Positions 27,290 to 36,262 of a DNA stretch of 64,000 bases are shown piece by piece (position 1 is the first letter of the stretch; the number at the start of each line of letters is the position of its first letter). A program made the position numbers and the translations under genes. Under the pieces are notes generated by a model that was given only the letters and a program-made list of their open reading frames with translations, ran no database searches and was not told the DNA's origin. This DNA comes from JACPNO01 sp963825405 (GTDB lineage: Bacteria; Acidobacteriota; Terriglobia; Bryobacterales; Bryobacteraceae), in NCBI GenBank assembly GCA_963825405.1, contig CAWGTB010000005.1, positions 124,001-188,000 of the forward strand, written 5' to 3'.

Positions 27290-28528
27290 ATGAGCGAGCC
27301 TGACATTCCCGGCGTAGTCACGATTCCGGAACCCACCACCGGCGGAAACGGCGGGCCGACGCGGCCGCGCCGCATGACGCTCAACATGGGGCCGCAGCAT
27401 CCGTCGACACACGGCGTGCTGCGTCTGGAACTGGAGCTGGACGGCGAAACCGTGGTCGGCTCGCAGCCTGACATCGGCTATCTGCACACGGGCATCGAGA
27501 AAGAATTTGAAGTCAAAACCTATCAGCAGGCCGTCACGCTAACCGATCGCATCGACTACCTCGCCCCGCTTTCTAATAATCTTTGCTACTGCCTGGCGGT
27601 GGAAAAACTGCTGGGTCTAGAAATTCCTCCGCGAGCACAGTGGACCCGCGTAATGCTCACCGAGCTGACGCGCCTCAACAGCCACCTGGTTTGGCTGGGC
27701 ACGCACGCGATCGACATCGGCGCGATGTCGGTATTCCTCTATTGCTTCCGCGAGCGAGAAGACATTCTGCGTATTTTCGAAATGTTCTCTGGCCAGCGGA
27801 TGATGACCAGCTATTTTCGCGTGGGCGGCCTGGCGTTGGAACCGCCGCGCGGCTGGCGGGAACGCGTGCGCGCGTTCATCGAAATCTTCCCAAGCCGCGT
27901 GGATGAGTACGAAGAGCTGTTGACCAATAACCGGATCTGGACCGGGCGCACCAAAGGCGTTGGCACGATCTCGCTCGAAGACATGCTGGACCTGGGCGTG
28001 ACGGGACCCATGTTACGCGCCGCCGGTTTGAAGTGGGACATACGCAAAGCCCAGCCTTATTCGAGCTACGAGCAATTCGATTTTGAAATCCCGACGCGCA
28101 CGGAAAATGATGTCTACGCGCGCTACTTGGTGCGCATCGAGGAAATGCGGCAGAGTTCGCGCATCATCAAACAGGCGCTCGAAGGCATGCCGGAAGGCCG
28201 CTGGACCGCCGACGCGCCGCACGTCGTTCTGCCGGATCGCGAAAAGATGAAGACGCAGATGGAAGCGCTGATCTATCACTTCAAAATCGTGACCGAGGGC
28301 TTCAGCGTTCCGGCCGGCGAAGTGTATCAGGCTATCGAATCGCCCCGCGGCGAAGTGGGCTATTACGTGGTGAGCGATGGTACGGCCAAGCCGTACCGGG
28401 TGCATGTGCGCGGCCCGAGCTTTGCTAATCTGCAAGCCATTCCTACCATGATTCAAGGGACGCTGATTGCCGATGTGATTGCCGCGATTGGCAGCATGGA
28501 TTTCGTACTGGGTGACGCGGACCGATGA
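27290..28528 (+). CDS. nuoD: NADH-quinone oxidoreductase subunit D (49 kDa type)
   Basis: 412 residues. Conserved MGPQHPSTHGVLRLELELDGE, YLHTGIEKEFE, NSHLVWLGTHAIDIGAMSVF and a C-terminal DFVLGDADR. It builds the quinone pocket together with NuoB. About 30 extra N-terminal residues precede the core. The stop overlaps nuoE as ATGA. Confidence 0.96.
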   Translation: MSEPDIPGVVTIPEPTTGGNGGPTRPRRMTLNMGPQHPSTHGVLRLELELDGETVVGSQPDIGYLHTGIEKEFEVKTYQQAVTLTDRIDYLAPLSNNLCYCLAVEKLLGLEIPPRAQWTRVMLTELTRLNSHLVWLGTHAIDIGAMSVFLYCFREREDILRIFEMFSGQRMMTSYFRVGGLALEPPRGWRERVRAFIEIFPSRVDEYEELLTNNRIWTGRTKGVGTISLEDMLDLGVTGPMLRAAGLKWDIRKAQPYSSYEQFDFEIPTRTENDVYARYLVRIEEMRQSSRIIKQALEGMPEGRWTADAPHVVLPDREKMKTQMEALIYHFKIVTEGFSVPAGEVYQAIESPRGEVGYYVVSDGTAKPYRVHVRGPSFANLQAIPTMIQGTLIADVIAAIGSMDFVLGDADR

Positions 28529-29007
28529 CTTTTTCGCCGGAGCTGGAAGCTAAATTCGCCAAGCTGCTGACCATCTATCCGCCGGGACGGCAGCGGTCGG
28601 CCATGATCCCGATGCTGCTGTTCGCGCAGGATGAAATCGGCGCGGTGACGGACGAGCTGGTGCGTGAGGTGGCCACGCGCGTAGGTGTGGAGCCGCTGCA
28701 GGTCGAGGAAGTGCTGAGCTACTACTCGATGCTGCATCGCAAGCCGCTGGGCAAGTATCACGTGCAAATCTGCACCAACATCAGTTGCCTGCTGATGGGC
28801 GGAGACGAGCTGTGGGAGCAGGCCTGCGAAAAGCTGGGCATCGGGCACAAAGAAGTGACGGCCGACGGGTTAATTTCGCTCGAAGAAGTGGAGTGCATCG
28901 GAGCCTGTTCGTGGGCGCCGGCCTTGCAGGTAAACTACGATTTCCACCATTACGCGACGCCGGAAAAGCTGGACCGCCTTCTGGACAGCTTGAGAAAGAT
29001 CAGTTAA
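28525..29007 (+). CDS. nuoE: NADH-quinone oxidoreductase subunit E (24 kDa type)
   Basis: 160 residues. Thioredoxin-like 2Fe-2S protein with the N1a ligands in QICTNISCLL and EVECIGACSWAP. The first pair is CxxxxC and the second CxxxC, as usual. It accepts electrons near the FMN of NuoF, whose gene starts three bases after the stop. Confidence 0.95.
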   Translation: MTFSPELEAKFAKLLTIYPPGRQRSAMIPMLLFAQDEIGAVTDELVREVATRVGVEPLQVEEVLSYYSMLHRKPLGKYHVQICTNISCLLMGGDELWEQACEKLGIGHKEVTADGLISLEEVECIGACSWAPALQVNYDFHHYATPEKLDRLLDSLRKIS

Positions 29008-29010
29008 TCC

Positions 29011-30324
29011 ATGCTTTATAACGAACCGAGTCCGCTCGAAATCAAAGTGCTGTCCAAGCGTTTTGGGCTGGCCAACTCGGACTCGATCGATACGTATCTG
29101 GCGACCGAGGGGTACGCGGCGTTCGAGAAGGCGCTGCACATGAAGCCGGAGGAGATTATCGAGGAACTGAAAATCTCGAATCTTCGCGGCCGCGGCGGCG
29201 CCGGATTTCCTACCGGCATGAAGTGGAGCTTCGTGCCGCGCACGTCGCCCAAGCCCAAATACATCGTGGTGAACGCGGACGAGAGCGAGCCGGGAACCTG
29301 CAAGGATCGCGTGCTCATCGAGAACGATCCGCATCAGTTGATCGAAGGCATGCTGATCGCGGGCCTGGCTGTGGACGCGCATGCGGGCTACATTTATGTG
29401 CGTGGCGAATACCGGTATCTGATCGATATTCTGGATCGCGCGATTGCCGAGGCGTACGCTCGTGGATACCTGGGCAAGAATCTGCGCGGCACGAATTTTT
29501 CGTTCGATGCCTACACGCACACCGGCGCAGGCGCGTACGAATGCGGAGAAGAATCCGCGCTGCTGGAATCGCTGGAAGGAAAACGCGGTATTCCCCGCAT
29601 ACGGCCGCCGTTTCCCGCGGTGGTTGGCGCGTTTCAGTGCCCGACCATTCTGAACAACGTCGAAACTTATTGCGCCGTTCCTCCGATTCTGCGCGACGGC
29701 GGCGCGGCATTCGCTGCGCTGGGCGTGCCCAAAGCGGGCGGCACCAAGCTCACCTGCCTGAGCGGACATATCAATAAACCTGGCGTCTATGAATTGCCGC
29801 TCGGCATTCCCGTCATGAAAATGATCGACGAAGTGGGCGGCGGCATGCGCAATGGCAAAAAGCTCAAGGCCTTCATCCCGGGTGGATCATCGTGTCCCGT
29901 GCTCACCGGCGCAGAATGTGAAAACCTCACCATGGATTACGATTCCATGGCCAAAGCAAAATCGATGCTGGGCTCGGGTGGCGTGGTGATTATGGACGAG
30001 GACACGTGCATGGTGAAAGCCGCGCTACGCATCATGCGTTTCTACGCGCACGAAAGCTGCGGCTGGTGCATTCCCTGCCGCGAAGGCACGGCCTGGCTGC
30101 GCAAATTGTTGCAGCGGTTTCACGATGGCGGCGGACGCAAGAGCGACATCGTGCTGATCGGCGATCTGGCCAAGAATATGCTGGGACGTACATTCTGCCC
30201 GCTGGGCGACGCGGCGGCGCTGCCCACGATTTCGATCGTCGAAAAATTTTACGACGAGTTCGCGGCGCATCTGGATGGAAAGCCGTGTCCGTATGAGAAA
30301 GTCTCGCGGCTGGTGATGGCGTAA
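29011..30324 (+). CDS. nuoF: NADH-quinone oxidoreductase subunit F (51 kDa type)
   Basis: 437 residues. FMN/NADH site: GRGGAGFPTGMKWSF, ADESEPGTCKDR, GAGAYECGEESALLESLEG. The 4Fe-4S cluster N3 ligands are in ESCGWCIPCREG and the later TFCPLGD. NADH oxidation and electron entry. The stop overlaps the nuoG start by one base. Confidence 0.96.
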   Translation: MLYNEPSPLEIKVLSKRFGLANSDSIDTYLATEGYAAFEKALHMKPEEIIEELKISNLRGRGGAGFPTGMKWSFVPRTSPKPKYIVVNADESEPGTCKDRVLIENDPHQLIEGMLIAGLAVDAHAGYIYVRGEYRYLIDILDRAIAEAYARGYLGKNLRGTNFSFDAYTHTGAGAYECGEESALLESLEGKRGIPRIRPPFPAVVGAFQCPTILNNVETYCAVPPILRDGGAAFAALGVPKAGGTKLTCLSGHINKPGVYELPLGIPVMKMIDEVGGGMRNGKKLKAFIPGGSSCPVLTGAECENLTMDYDSMAKAKSMLGSGGVVIMDEDTCMVKAALRIMRFYAHESCGWCIPCREGTAWLRKLLQRFHDGGGRKSDIVLIGDLAKNMLGRTFCPLGDAAALPTISIVEKFYDEFAAHLDGKPCPYEKVSRLVMA

Positions 30325-32402
30325 TGGCGGATCCGGTCAAGCTCACAATCGACGGACACGCGGTGGAAGCCGCGCCGGGAACGCTGGTTATCGAAGCCGC
30401 CAAACGCGCGGGCATCGAGATTCCCGCTTTCTGTTATTACGAAGGGTTGAGCCTGCAGGCGGCCTGCCGCATGTGCCTGGTGGAAGTGGAGAAAGCGCCC
30501 AAGCTGATGGCGGCCTGCACGCTGCCAGTGGCCGAGGGTATGGTGGTAAAGACGGAAACTACCGCCGTCGCCCAAGCCCGCAAATACACGCTGGAATTTC
30601 TGCTCACCAACCATCCCCTGGATTGTCCGGTATGCGATAAAGGCGGCGAGTGCGAGCTGCAGGACATGGTGTTTCGCTACGGCGCGGGCGAAAGCCGCTA
30701 TAGCGAAAACAAACTGCACACGCCGGAGAAGCAATGGTCGCCGGTGGTGTTCTTCGACGCGCCGCGCTGCATTCTGTGTTTCCGCTGCGTGCGCATTTGC
30801 AATGAGGGCATGGGCGTCACGGCGCTGGGCATTGTGAATCGCGGCGCAGTTTCCGAAATTGCGCCCAACCATGGCGATCATCTCGAATGCGATGAATGCG
30901 GCATGTGTATCGACATCTGTCCGGTGGGCGCGCTGACCAGCGGAACCTATCGCTACCAGACTCGACCTTGGGAGATGGAGCACGTCGGCACCATTTGCAC
31001 GCATTGTTCCAACGGCTGCAAAACCACGCTGGGCGTGCGCAATGGCGAGATCATTCGCGGCAATAATCGCGACCGCTCGGGCATCAATGGCGAATTTTTG
31101 TGCATCAAGGGCCGCTACGGATTTGATTTCCACGATCATCCGGACCGGCTGCAAACTCCACTGCTGCGCTTGGACGGCAAGCTCGAGCCGGTGTCCTGGT
31201 CGAAGGCGATTGCGGCAGTCGCGGCTAAGTTACGGGAAACGCGCGATCGCGGCGGGAAAATCGGCGTCGTCGGATCCAATCACACCACCAACGAAGAGAA
31301 TTATTACCTGCAGAAATTCGCGCGCAACGTTCTGGGAACGAACCATATCGATCACCACCGAACCGGCGATGTGGTTACTTTGCTGGACGCCGTGAGCGGA
31401 CAAACCGGTGCGCTCGCGACGACGAAGGATTTGTACGAACGCAAAGCGGTACTGGTCATCGGCGCTGATTTGGCGATTGAGCAGCCTTTTCTCGCATTTC
31501 AGATTCGCGCCAATTTCCGGCACCATCAGGCGCACGTTTATGCGATCACCGAGCAGCCGGTGCGCGAGGACAAGATCGCAGTCACCGCGCTGCGCGCCGC
31601 GCCGGGACAGCAATTGGCGGCGCTGGAATCGCTGCGTGACAAGCTCAAGGCCGAGCCCGAGCTGGTGATTCTTTACGGCGATTCCATCAAGGGCGAAGCG
31701 GTACGTCAACTGGTGGCGTTCGCCGATAGCTTGGGAATTCCGGTGAAGTACGTGCCGCTGCTGGACTATTCCAACTCGCGAGGCGCGATCGACATGGGGC
31801 TTACGCCGGAGCTCGAACCCGGCTACCACCCGGCGGCCCAACCCGGCATGACGTTGGACGAGATGCTGGCCGCCGAAGATCTGGATGTGCTGTGGGTGGT
31901 TGGCGCCAACCCGCTAGGACGAGGCGAACTGCGCTCGAAGGGCGCCTTCGTGATTACGCAGGAAATGTTCCTCACCGAGACTGCCAGCCGCGCCGACGTG
32001 GTTTTGCCGGCGTCTTCAGCGTACGAAAAGAACGGCACGGTGACCAATGTCTGCGGCGAAGTGCAGCGCTTGCAGAAGGCGCTCGAGATCATGGGCACCA
32101 AGCCGGATCTCGAAATCATCGGACTCATCGCGCGCGAGATGGGCGCAGCGGCCGCTGTCGGGCCATGGACTTCCGCCGCCGTTTTCCAGGAAATTCAACG
32201 GACCGTCCGTGGCTATAACGTGGCCGAAGCCGTAATCGCCACCGGCGGAGCAGCGCAAACCATGCCGGTGAACGGGCGCATTCCCGTACCCAGCCGTCCG
32301 GACCTGGTGCGCTCCGCGCATGATACGCTGTTCACCTCCGGAACGCTGGGCCGCTATTCAAAGAAATTGCATTCCGTGCTGGAAAGCCGGATCGGGCGTT
32401 AA
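30324..32402 (+). CDS. nuoG: NADH-quinone oxidoreductase subunit G
   Basis: 692 residues. N1b 2Fe-2S ligands near FCYYEGLSLQAACRMC and AACTLP; N5 His/Cys site in HPLDCPVCDKGGECELQ. Then come two four-cysteine motifs, CILCFRCVRIC and CDECGMCIDICPVGAL, where E. coli NuoG has only one four-Cys set. This resembles hydrogenase-type double 4Fe-4S segments. A molybdopterin-oxidoreductase-like domain follows, with CTHCSNGCKTTLGV and EFLCIKGRYGFDF. Intact; one-base overlaps with both neighbours. Confidence 0.94.
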   Translation: MADPVKLTIDGHAVEAAPGTLVIEAAKRAGIEIPAFCYYEGLSLQAACRMCLVEVEKAPKLMAACTLPVAEGMVVKTETTAVAQARKYTLEFLLTNHPLDCPVCDKGGECELQDMVFRYGAGESRYSENKLHTPEKQWSPVVFFDAPRCILCFRCVRICNEGMGVTALGIVNRGAVSEIAPNHGDHLECDECGMCIDICPVGALTSGTYRYQTRPWEMEHVGTICTHCSNGCKTTLGVRNGEIIRGNNRDRSGINGEFLCIKGRYGFDFHDHPDRLQTPLLRLDGKLEPVSWSKAIAAVAAKLRETRDRGGKIGVVGSNHTTNEENYYLQKFARNVLGTNHIDHHRTGDVVTLLDAVSGQTGALATTKDLYERKAVLVIGADLAIEQPFLAFQIRANFRHHQAHVYAITEQPVREDKIAVTALRAAPGQQLAALESLRDKLKAEPELVILYGDSIKGEAVRQLVAFADSLGIPVKYVPLLDYSNSRGAIDMGLTPELEPGYHPAAQPGMTLDEMLAAEDLDVLWVVGANPLGRGELRSKGAFVITQEMFLTETASRADVVLPASSAYEKNGTVTNVCGEVQRLQKALEIMGTKPDLEIIGLIAREMGAAAAVGPWTSAAVFQEIQRTVRGYNVAEAVIATGGAAQTMPVNGRIPVPSRPDLVRSAHDTLFTSGTLGRYSKKLHSVLESRIGR

Positions 32403-33592
32403 TGGAATTCTTCGTCATCAGCATCATCAAGGCCGCGGTGGTGGCGTTCGTGCTGCTCACCACGCTCGCCTACCTGCAGTGGGTGGAGCGAAAAGTGATC
32501 GCCCACATCCAGGTACGGCCCGGCCCGTATCGAGTAGGCCCGCACGGTCTGCTACAGCCGCTCGCCGACGTCGTCAAGCTGATTACGAAAGAAGACGTAC
32601 TGCCGCCGCACGTCAACAAGTTCGCGTATTTGATGGCGCCATTTCTGTCGGTGACGATGGCGTTGATTTCGATTTCCGTAATCCCGTTTGGCGATCAGTT
32701 TCAGGCCTTCGGCTACACCACGTGGATGCAGCTTACCGATCTGAACGTCGGTCTGCTGTTCATCCTGGCGATTAGCTCTATGGGTGTGTACGGCGTGGCG
32801 CTGGCCGGCTGGGCTTCGAACAACAAATACGCGCTGCTGGGCGGGCTACGCAGTTCGGCGCAGATGATCAGCTATGAGCTTCCGATGAGCCTGGCCATTG
32901 CGGCGCCGCTGCTGATGGCGAATACGCTGAGCCTGCGTGAAATCGTCCAGAAGCAGGGCGGGTATGCGTTCGGCTTTCTGCCGCAATGGAATATTTTCCA
33001 GGGACCGATGCCGCAGATTTTCAGCTTTTTCATTTTCATCATCGCTGCGTTTGCCGAAACCAATCGCGTGCCGTTCGATTTGCCGGAAGCCGAGAACGAG
33101 CTGGTAGCGGGCTTCCACGTGGAATACAGCAGCATGAAATTCGCTTCGTTCTTCATGGCTGAATACGCGAACATGGTGACGGTTTCCTCGCTCGCCACGA
33201 TACTTTTCCTGGGTGGATGGCTGCCGCTTTTTCCGGTAACGCTTGGCTCGGGGCTCGTTGTGCCGGCAATCTTCGCATTCGCCGGCATTGTGTGCTGGTA
33301 CCATGCGCTGCATCCGGCGCGGCGCGGCGACCGGAAATCTCTGCCCGTATTCGGAACCGTTTTTCTGCTGCTGGGCGCGGTGCTGCTGGTGCCAAGCGTC
33401 TCGGCCAATTTCATGCCCCTATTTTGGTTTGCAGGCAAAGCTGGATTTCTCCTGTTCGTTTTTATGTGGATTCGTGGGACGCTGCCGCGTTTCCGCTATG
33501 ACCAGTTGATGTCTTTTGCGTGGAAGTTTCTTTTCCCGGCGGCGCTGCTGAATCTTTTGCTGACGGCGTGGCTGGTGGCCTGGGTTTCCTGA
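32402..33592 (+). CDS. nuoH: NADH-quinone oxidoreductase subunit H
   Basis: 396 residues, about eight membrane helices. QWVERKVIAHIQVRPGPYRVGPHGLLQPLADVVKL near the start and ETNRVPFDLPEAENELVAGFHVEYSSMKF in the quinone-channel loop. Anchors the peripheral arm to the membrane. NuoI normally follows; here nuoJ starts inside the stop codon region (TGATG). Confidence 0.96.
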   Translation: MEFFVISIIKAAVVAFVLLTTLAYLQWVERKVIAHIQVRPGPYRVGPHGLLQPLADVVKLITKEDVLPPHVNKFAYLMAPFLSVTMALISISVIPFGDQFQAFGYTTWMQLTDLNVGLLFILAISSMGVYGVALAGWASNNKYALLGGLRSSAQMISYELPMSLAIAAPLLMANTLSLREIVQKQGGYAFGFLPQWNIFQGPMPQIFSFFIFIIAAFAETNRVPFDLPEAENELVAGFHVEYSSMKFASFFMAEYANMVTVSSLATILFLGGWLPLFPVTLGSGLVVPAIFAFAGIVCWYHALHPARRGDRKSLPVFGTVFLLLGAVLLVPSVSANFMPLFWFAGKAGFLLFVFMWIRGTLPRFRYDQLMSFAWKFLFPAALLNLLLTAWLVAWVS

Positions 33593-34092
33593 TGGACGTG
33601 ATTCTGTTTCTCGTGTTCGCGACGATCGCGGTGGTTTGCGCCATCAGCGTGGTGGTACAAACGCATCCGATCGCGAGCGCCCTTTCGCTCGTTGGAGTGA
33701 TGGCGTCGCTCGCCGTGTTGTATCTGCTGCTGGGCGCGGAATTCATCGCCATGGCGCAGGTGGTGGTGTACGCGGGCGCGATCATGGTCCTGTTTGTGTT
33801 CGTCATCATGCTGCTGAACGCGGGCGCGGAATCGAAGAGTGGGCGGTCGCTGGTGGCGTCCTGGCTGGGTATTCCGCTGATCATTGTGTTCCTTGGCCTG
33901 ATGAGTTTCTTCGCGCAGCGTTGGCTGCCGTTCGCCGACCCGGTGCGCTTCGGCGCGTTCAAAGGCGGCTCACCGCGGGATATCGGCAGGGCGCTGTTCA
34001 CGCAATATCTACTGCCGTTCGAAGTGGTCTCAGTACTGATCTTGATCGCAATTCTGGGCGCTATTGTACTGGCGCGGAAGGAGCTGGATTGA
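33592..34092 (+). CDS. nuoJ: NADH-quinone oxidoreductase subunit J
   Basis: 166 residues from ATG 33592, chosen because it overlaps the nuoH stop; upstream in-frame codons lie within nuoH. Five membrane helices, with AEFIAMAQVVVYAGAIMVLFVFVIMLL, the conserved pi-bulge helix of NuoJ. The longer reading starting at 33520 is rejected. Confidence 0.93.
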   Translation: MDVILFLVFATIAVVCAISVVVQTHPIASALSLVGVMASLAVLYLLLGAEFIAMAQVVVYAGAIMVLFVFVIMLLNAGAESKSGRSLVASWLGIPLIIVFLGLMSFFAQRWLPFADPVRFGAFKGGSPRDIGRALFTQYLLPFEVVSVLILIAILGAIVLARKELD

Positions 34093-34400
34093 TGAGCGGA
34101 GTTCCTCTTTCCTGGTACCTGATTTTGAGCGCGGTGCTGTTCACACTGGGCGTGGCGGGCTTTTTGTTTCGCAAAAATATCATCACGTTGTTCATGTCGA
34201 TCGAGCTGATGCTGAATGCCGTAAACCTCAGCTTTATTGCTTTTTCGTACCAGCTTAAACAGGTGAACGGCCATATTTTTACGTTCTTCGTCATGGTGGT
34301 GGCGGCGGCTGAGGCAGCGGTGGGCCTGGCAATCATCCTGACGGTGTTCAAAAATCGCGCCACGCTCAACGTGGATGAAGTCGACTCGATGAAATACTGA
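34092..34400 (+). CDS. nuoK: NADH-quinone oxidoreductase subunit K
   Basis: 102 residues, three helices, with conserved FMSIELMLNAVNLSFIAF (glutamate of the proton path) and VVAAAEAAVGLAIIL. One-base overlaps with nuoJ and nuoL. Confidence 0.95.
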   Translation: MSGVPLSWYLILSAVLFTLGVAGFLFRKNIITLFMSIELMLNAVNLSFIAFSYQLKQVNGHIFTFFVMVVAAAEAAVGLAIILTVFKNRATLNVDEVDSMKY

Positions 34401-36262
34401 TGCAGCAACTCTGGCTCATCCCGATTTTCCCGCTCGCCGGTTTTCTGATCAACGGCGTGTTGGGGCGGCGTGTCTCGAAGAGCGTGGTCAACGTGGTCGC
34501 GATCGGCTCCGTGCTGCTGTCGTTTGCCTGGGTGGTGAAGACGCTGCTGGCGCTGGGCGATATGCCGACCGCGTACGTCGAGCGCTATTTCACCTGGATA
34601 CAGAGCGGCGATTTCCATGTTGGATTCGATCTGTCCGTCGACCGCTTAACCGCCGTGATGCTGCTGGTGGTTACGGGCGTGGGTTCGCTGATTCACATTT
34701 ACGCCGCTGGGTACATGGCGCACGAAGGCGGCTATTACCGTTTCTTCGCCTACCTGAATCTGTTCATGTTTTTCATGCTGATTCTGGTGCTGGCGGCCAA
34801 CTATCTGCTGCTATTCGTGGGATGGGAAGGCGTGGGCCTTTGCAGTTATTTGCTCATTGGCTTTTACTTTTTGAAGCATAGCGCTACCACGGCTGGGAAC
34901 AAGGCGTTCATCGTGAATCGCATTGGCGATTTCGGATTTTCGCTGGCGATTTTCTTGATCTTCATCCAGTTCGGCTCACTCGATTTCGGAACCGTGATGC
35001 CTGCCGCGGCCTCCAAGCCCGAAGGCGTGCTCACCACAATTGCTCTGTTGTTGCTGGTGGGCGCTTGCGGAAAATCCGCGCAATTTCCGTTGTACGTTTG
35101 GCTGCCGGATGCGATGGAAGGCCCGACGCCGGTGTCCGCATTAATTCACGCCGCGACCATGGTGACCGCCGGCGTATACATGGTGGCGAGATCGTCCGCC
35201 ATTTATGTGCGCGCGCCTCACGCTCTGGAGATGGTGGCGTACATCGGCCTATTCACGGCTGCGTTTGCCGCGACCATTGGCCTGGCGCAGAACGATATCA
35301 AGAAAGTTTTCGCGTATTCCACCGTGTCGCAGCTTGGCTACATGTTTCTCGGCTTGGGCGTGGGCGCGTTTTCCGCCGGCATCTTCCATCTGGTTACTCA
35401 CGCTTTCTTCAAGGCGCTGTTGTTCCTGGGCGCGGGCAGCGTAATTCACGCGCTCTCCGGCGAACAGGATATGCGTAACATGGGCGGCCTGTACAAGAAG
35501 ATTCCGGTCACTTGCATCACAATTGCCTGCGCCTCGGTAGCCATAGCCGGTGTTCCGCCGTTTTCAGGATTTTTCAGCAAGGACGAGATTCTGGCCGCGG
35601 CCTATCATCACGCTCCCTGGATGTTTTGGATCGGCGTGATCACGGCGGGCATGACGGCCTTTTATGTATTTCGCGCGCTGTTCATGACGTTCTTCGGCGA
35701 GTATCGCGGCCACGCGCATCCGCATGAATCGCCGCTGGTGATGACTTTGCCGCTGGCTGCATTGGCGGTTCTTTCGCTCGGCGGGGGATTTATTCACGTT
35801 CCGGGCTGGCTCGCGCCCATGTTCCCTGCGGCAGCGGAGGGTGGCGACGACACGAAGCTCATGGTGATTTCTGTCGCGGCGGGTTTGACAGGAATAGGCC
35901 TGGCCACCGTGATGTACGTTCTCAAGCCCGGCATGGCGGATTCCATCGCGGCCAGTTTCGGCGGCCTCTACCGGCTGGTTTACAACAAATATTTCGTGGA
36001 TGAGATTTACGACGCTGCTGTGGTTAAGCCTCTGGTGGAAGGCTCGCGCGTGGTGCTGTGGAAGGGCGTGGACGCGGGGTTGATCGATGGCGTAGTGAAC
36101 GGCGTAGGGACGCAGTCGCGCGCTGTGGGGGCGCTGCTGAAGCTGTTCCAATCGGGCAATGTGCGCAGCTACGCGGCCTGGGTCGTGTTCGGCTCGATCA
36201 TGCTCATCGTCTTCATGAGCCTCGCGGGTTTGGCGAGTGACTTTGCGAAGGTGGCGCGATGA
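34400..36262 (+). CDS. nuoL: NADH-quinone oxidoreductase subunit L
   Basis: 620 residues, antiporter-like subunit with about 16 helices and the lateral helix. FVGWEGVGLCSYLLIGF, LPDAMEGPTPVSALIHAATMVTAGVYMVAR and KKVFAYSTVSQLGYM are complete, including the glutamate and lysines of the proton channel. The stop overlaps nuoM as ATGA. Confidence 0.96.
   Translation: MQQLWLIPIFPLAGFLINGVLGRRVSKSVVNVVAIGSVLLSFAWVVKTLLALGDMPTAYVERYFTWIQSGDFHVGFDLSVDRLTAVMLLVVTGVGSLIHIYAAGYMAHEGGYYRFFAYLNLFMFFMLILVLAANYLLLFVGWEGVGLCSYLLIGFYFLKHSATTAGNKAFIVNRIGDFGFSLAIFLIFIQFGSLDFGTVMPAAASKPEGVLTTIALLLLVGACGKSAQFPLYVWLPDAMEGPTPVSALIHAATMVTAGVYMVARSSAIYVRAPHALEMVAYIGLFTAAFAATIGLAQNDIKKVFAYSTVSQLGYMFLGLGVGAFSAGIFHLVTHAFFKALLFLGAGSVIHALSGEQDMRNMGGLYKKIPVTCITIACASVAIAGVPPFSGFFSKDEILAAAYHHAPWMFWIGVITAGMTAFYVFRALFMTFFGEYRGHAHPHESPLVMTLPLAALAVLSLGGGFIHVPGWLAPMFPAAAEGGDDTKLMVISVAAGLTGIGLATVMYVLKPGMADSIAASFGGLYRLVYNKYFVDEIYDAAVVKPLVEGSRVVLWKGVDAGLIDGVVNGVGTQSRAVGALLKLFQSGNVRSYAAWVVFGSIMLIVFMSLAGLASDFAKVAR

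Noticed and set aside
33520..34092. Longer NuoJ start at 33520
   Set aside because: It would overlap nuoH by 73 bases; the ATG at 33592 overlaps the nuoH stop as at other junctions of the operon.
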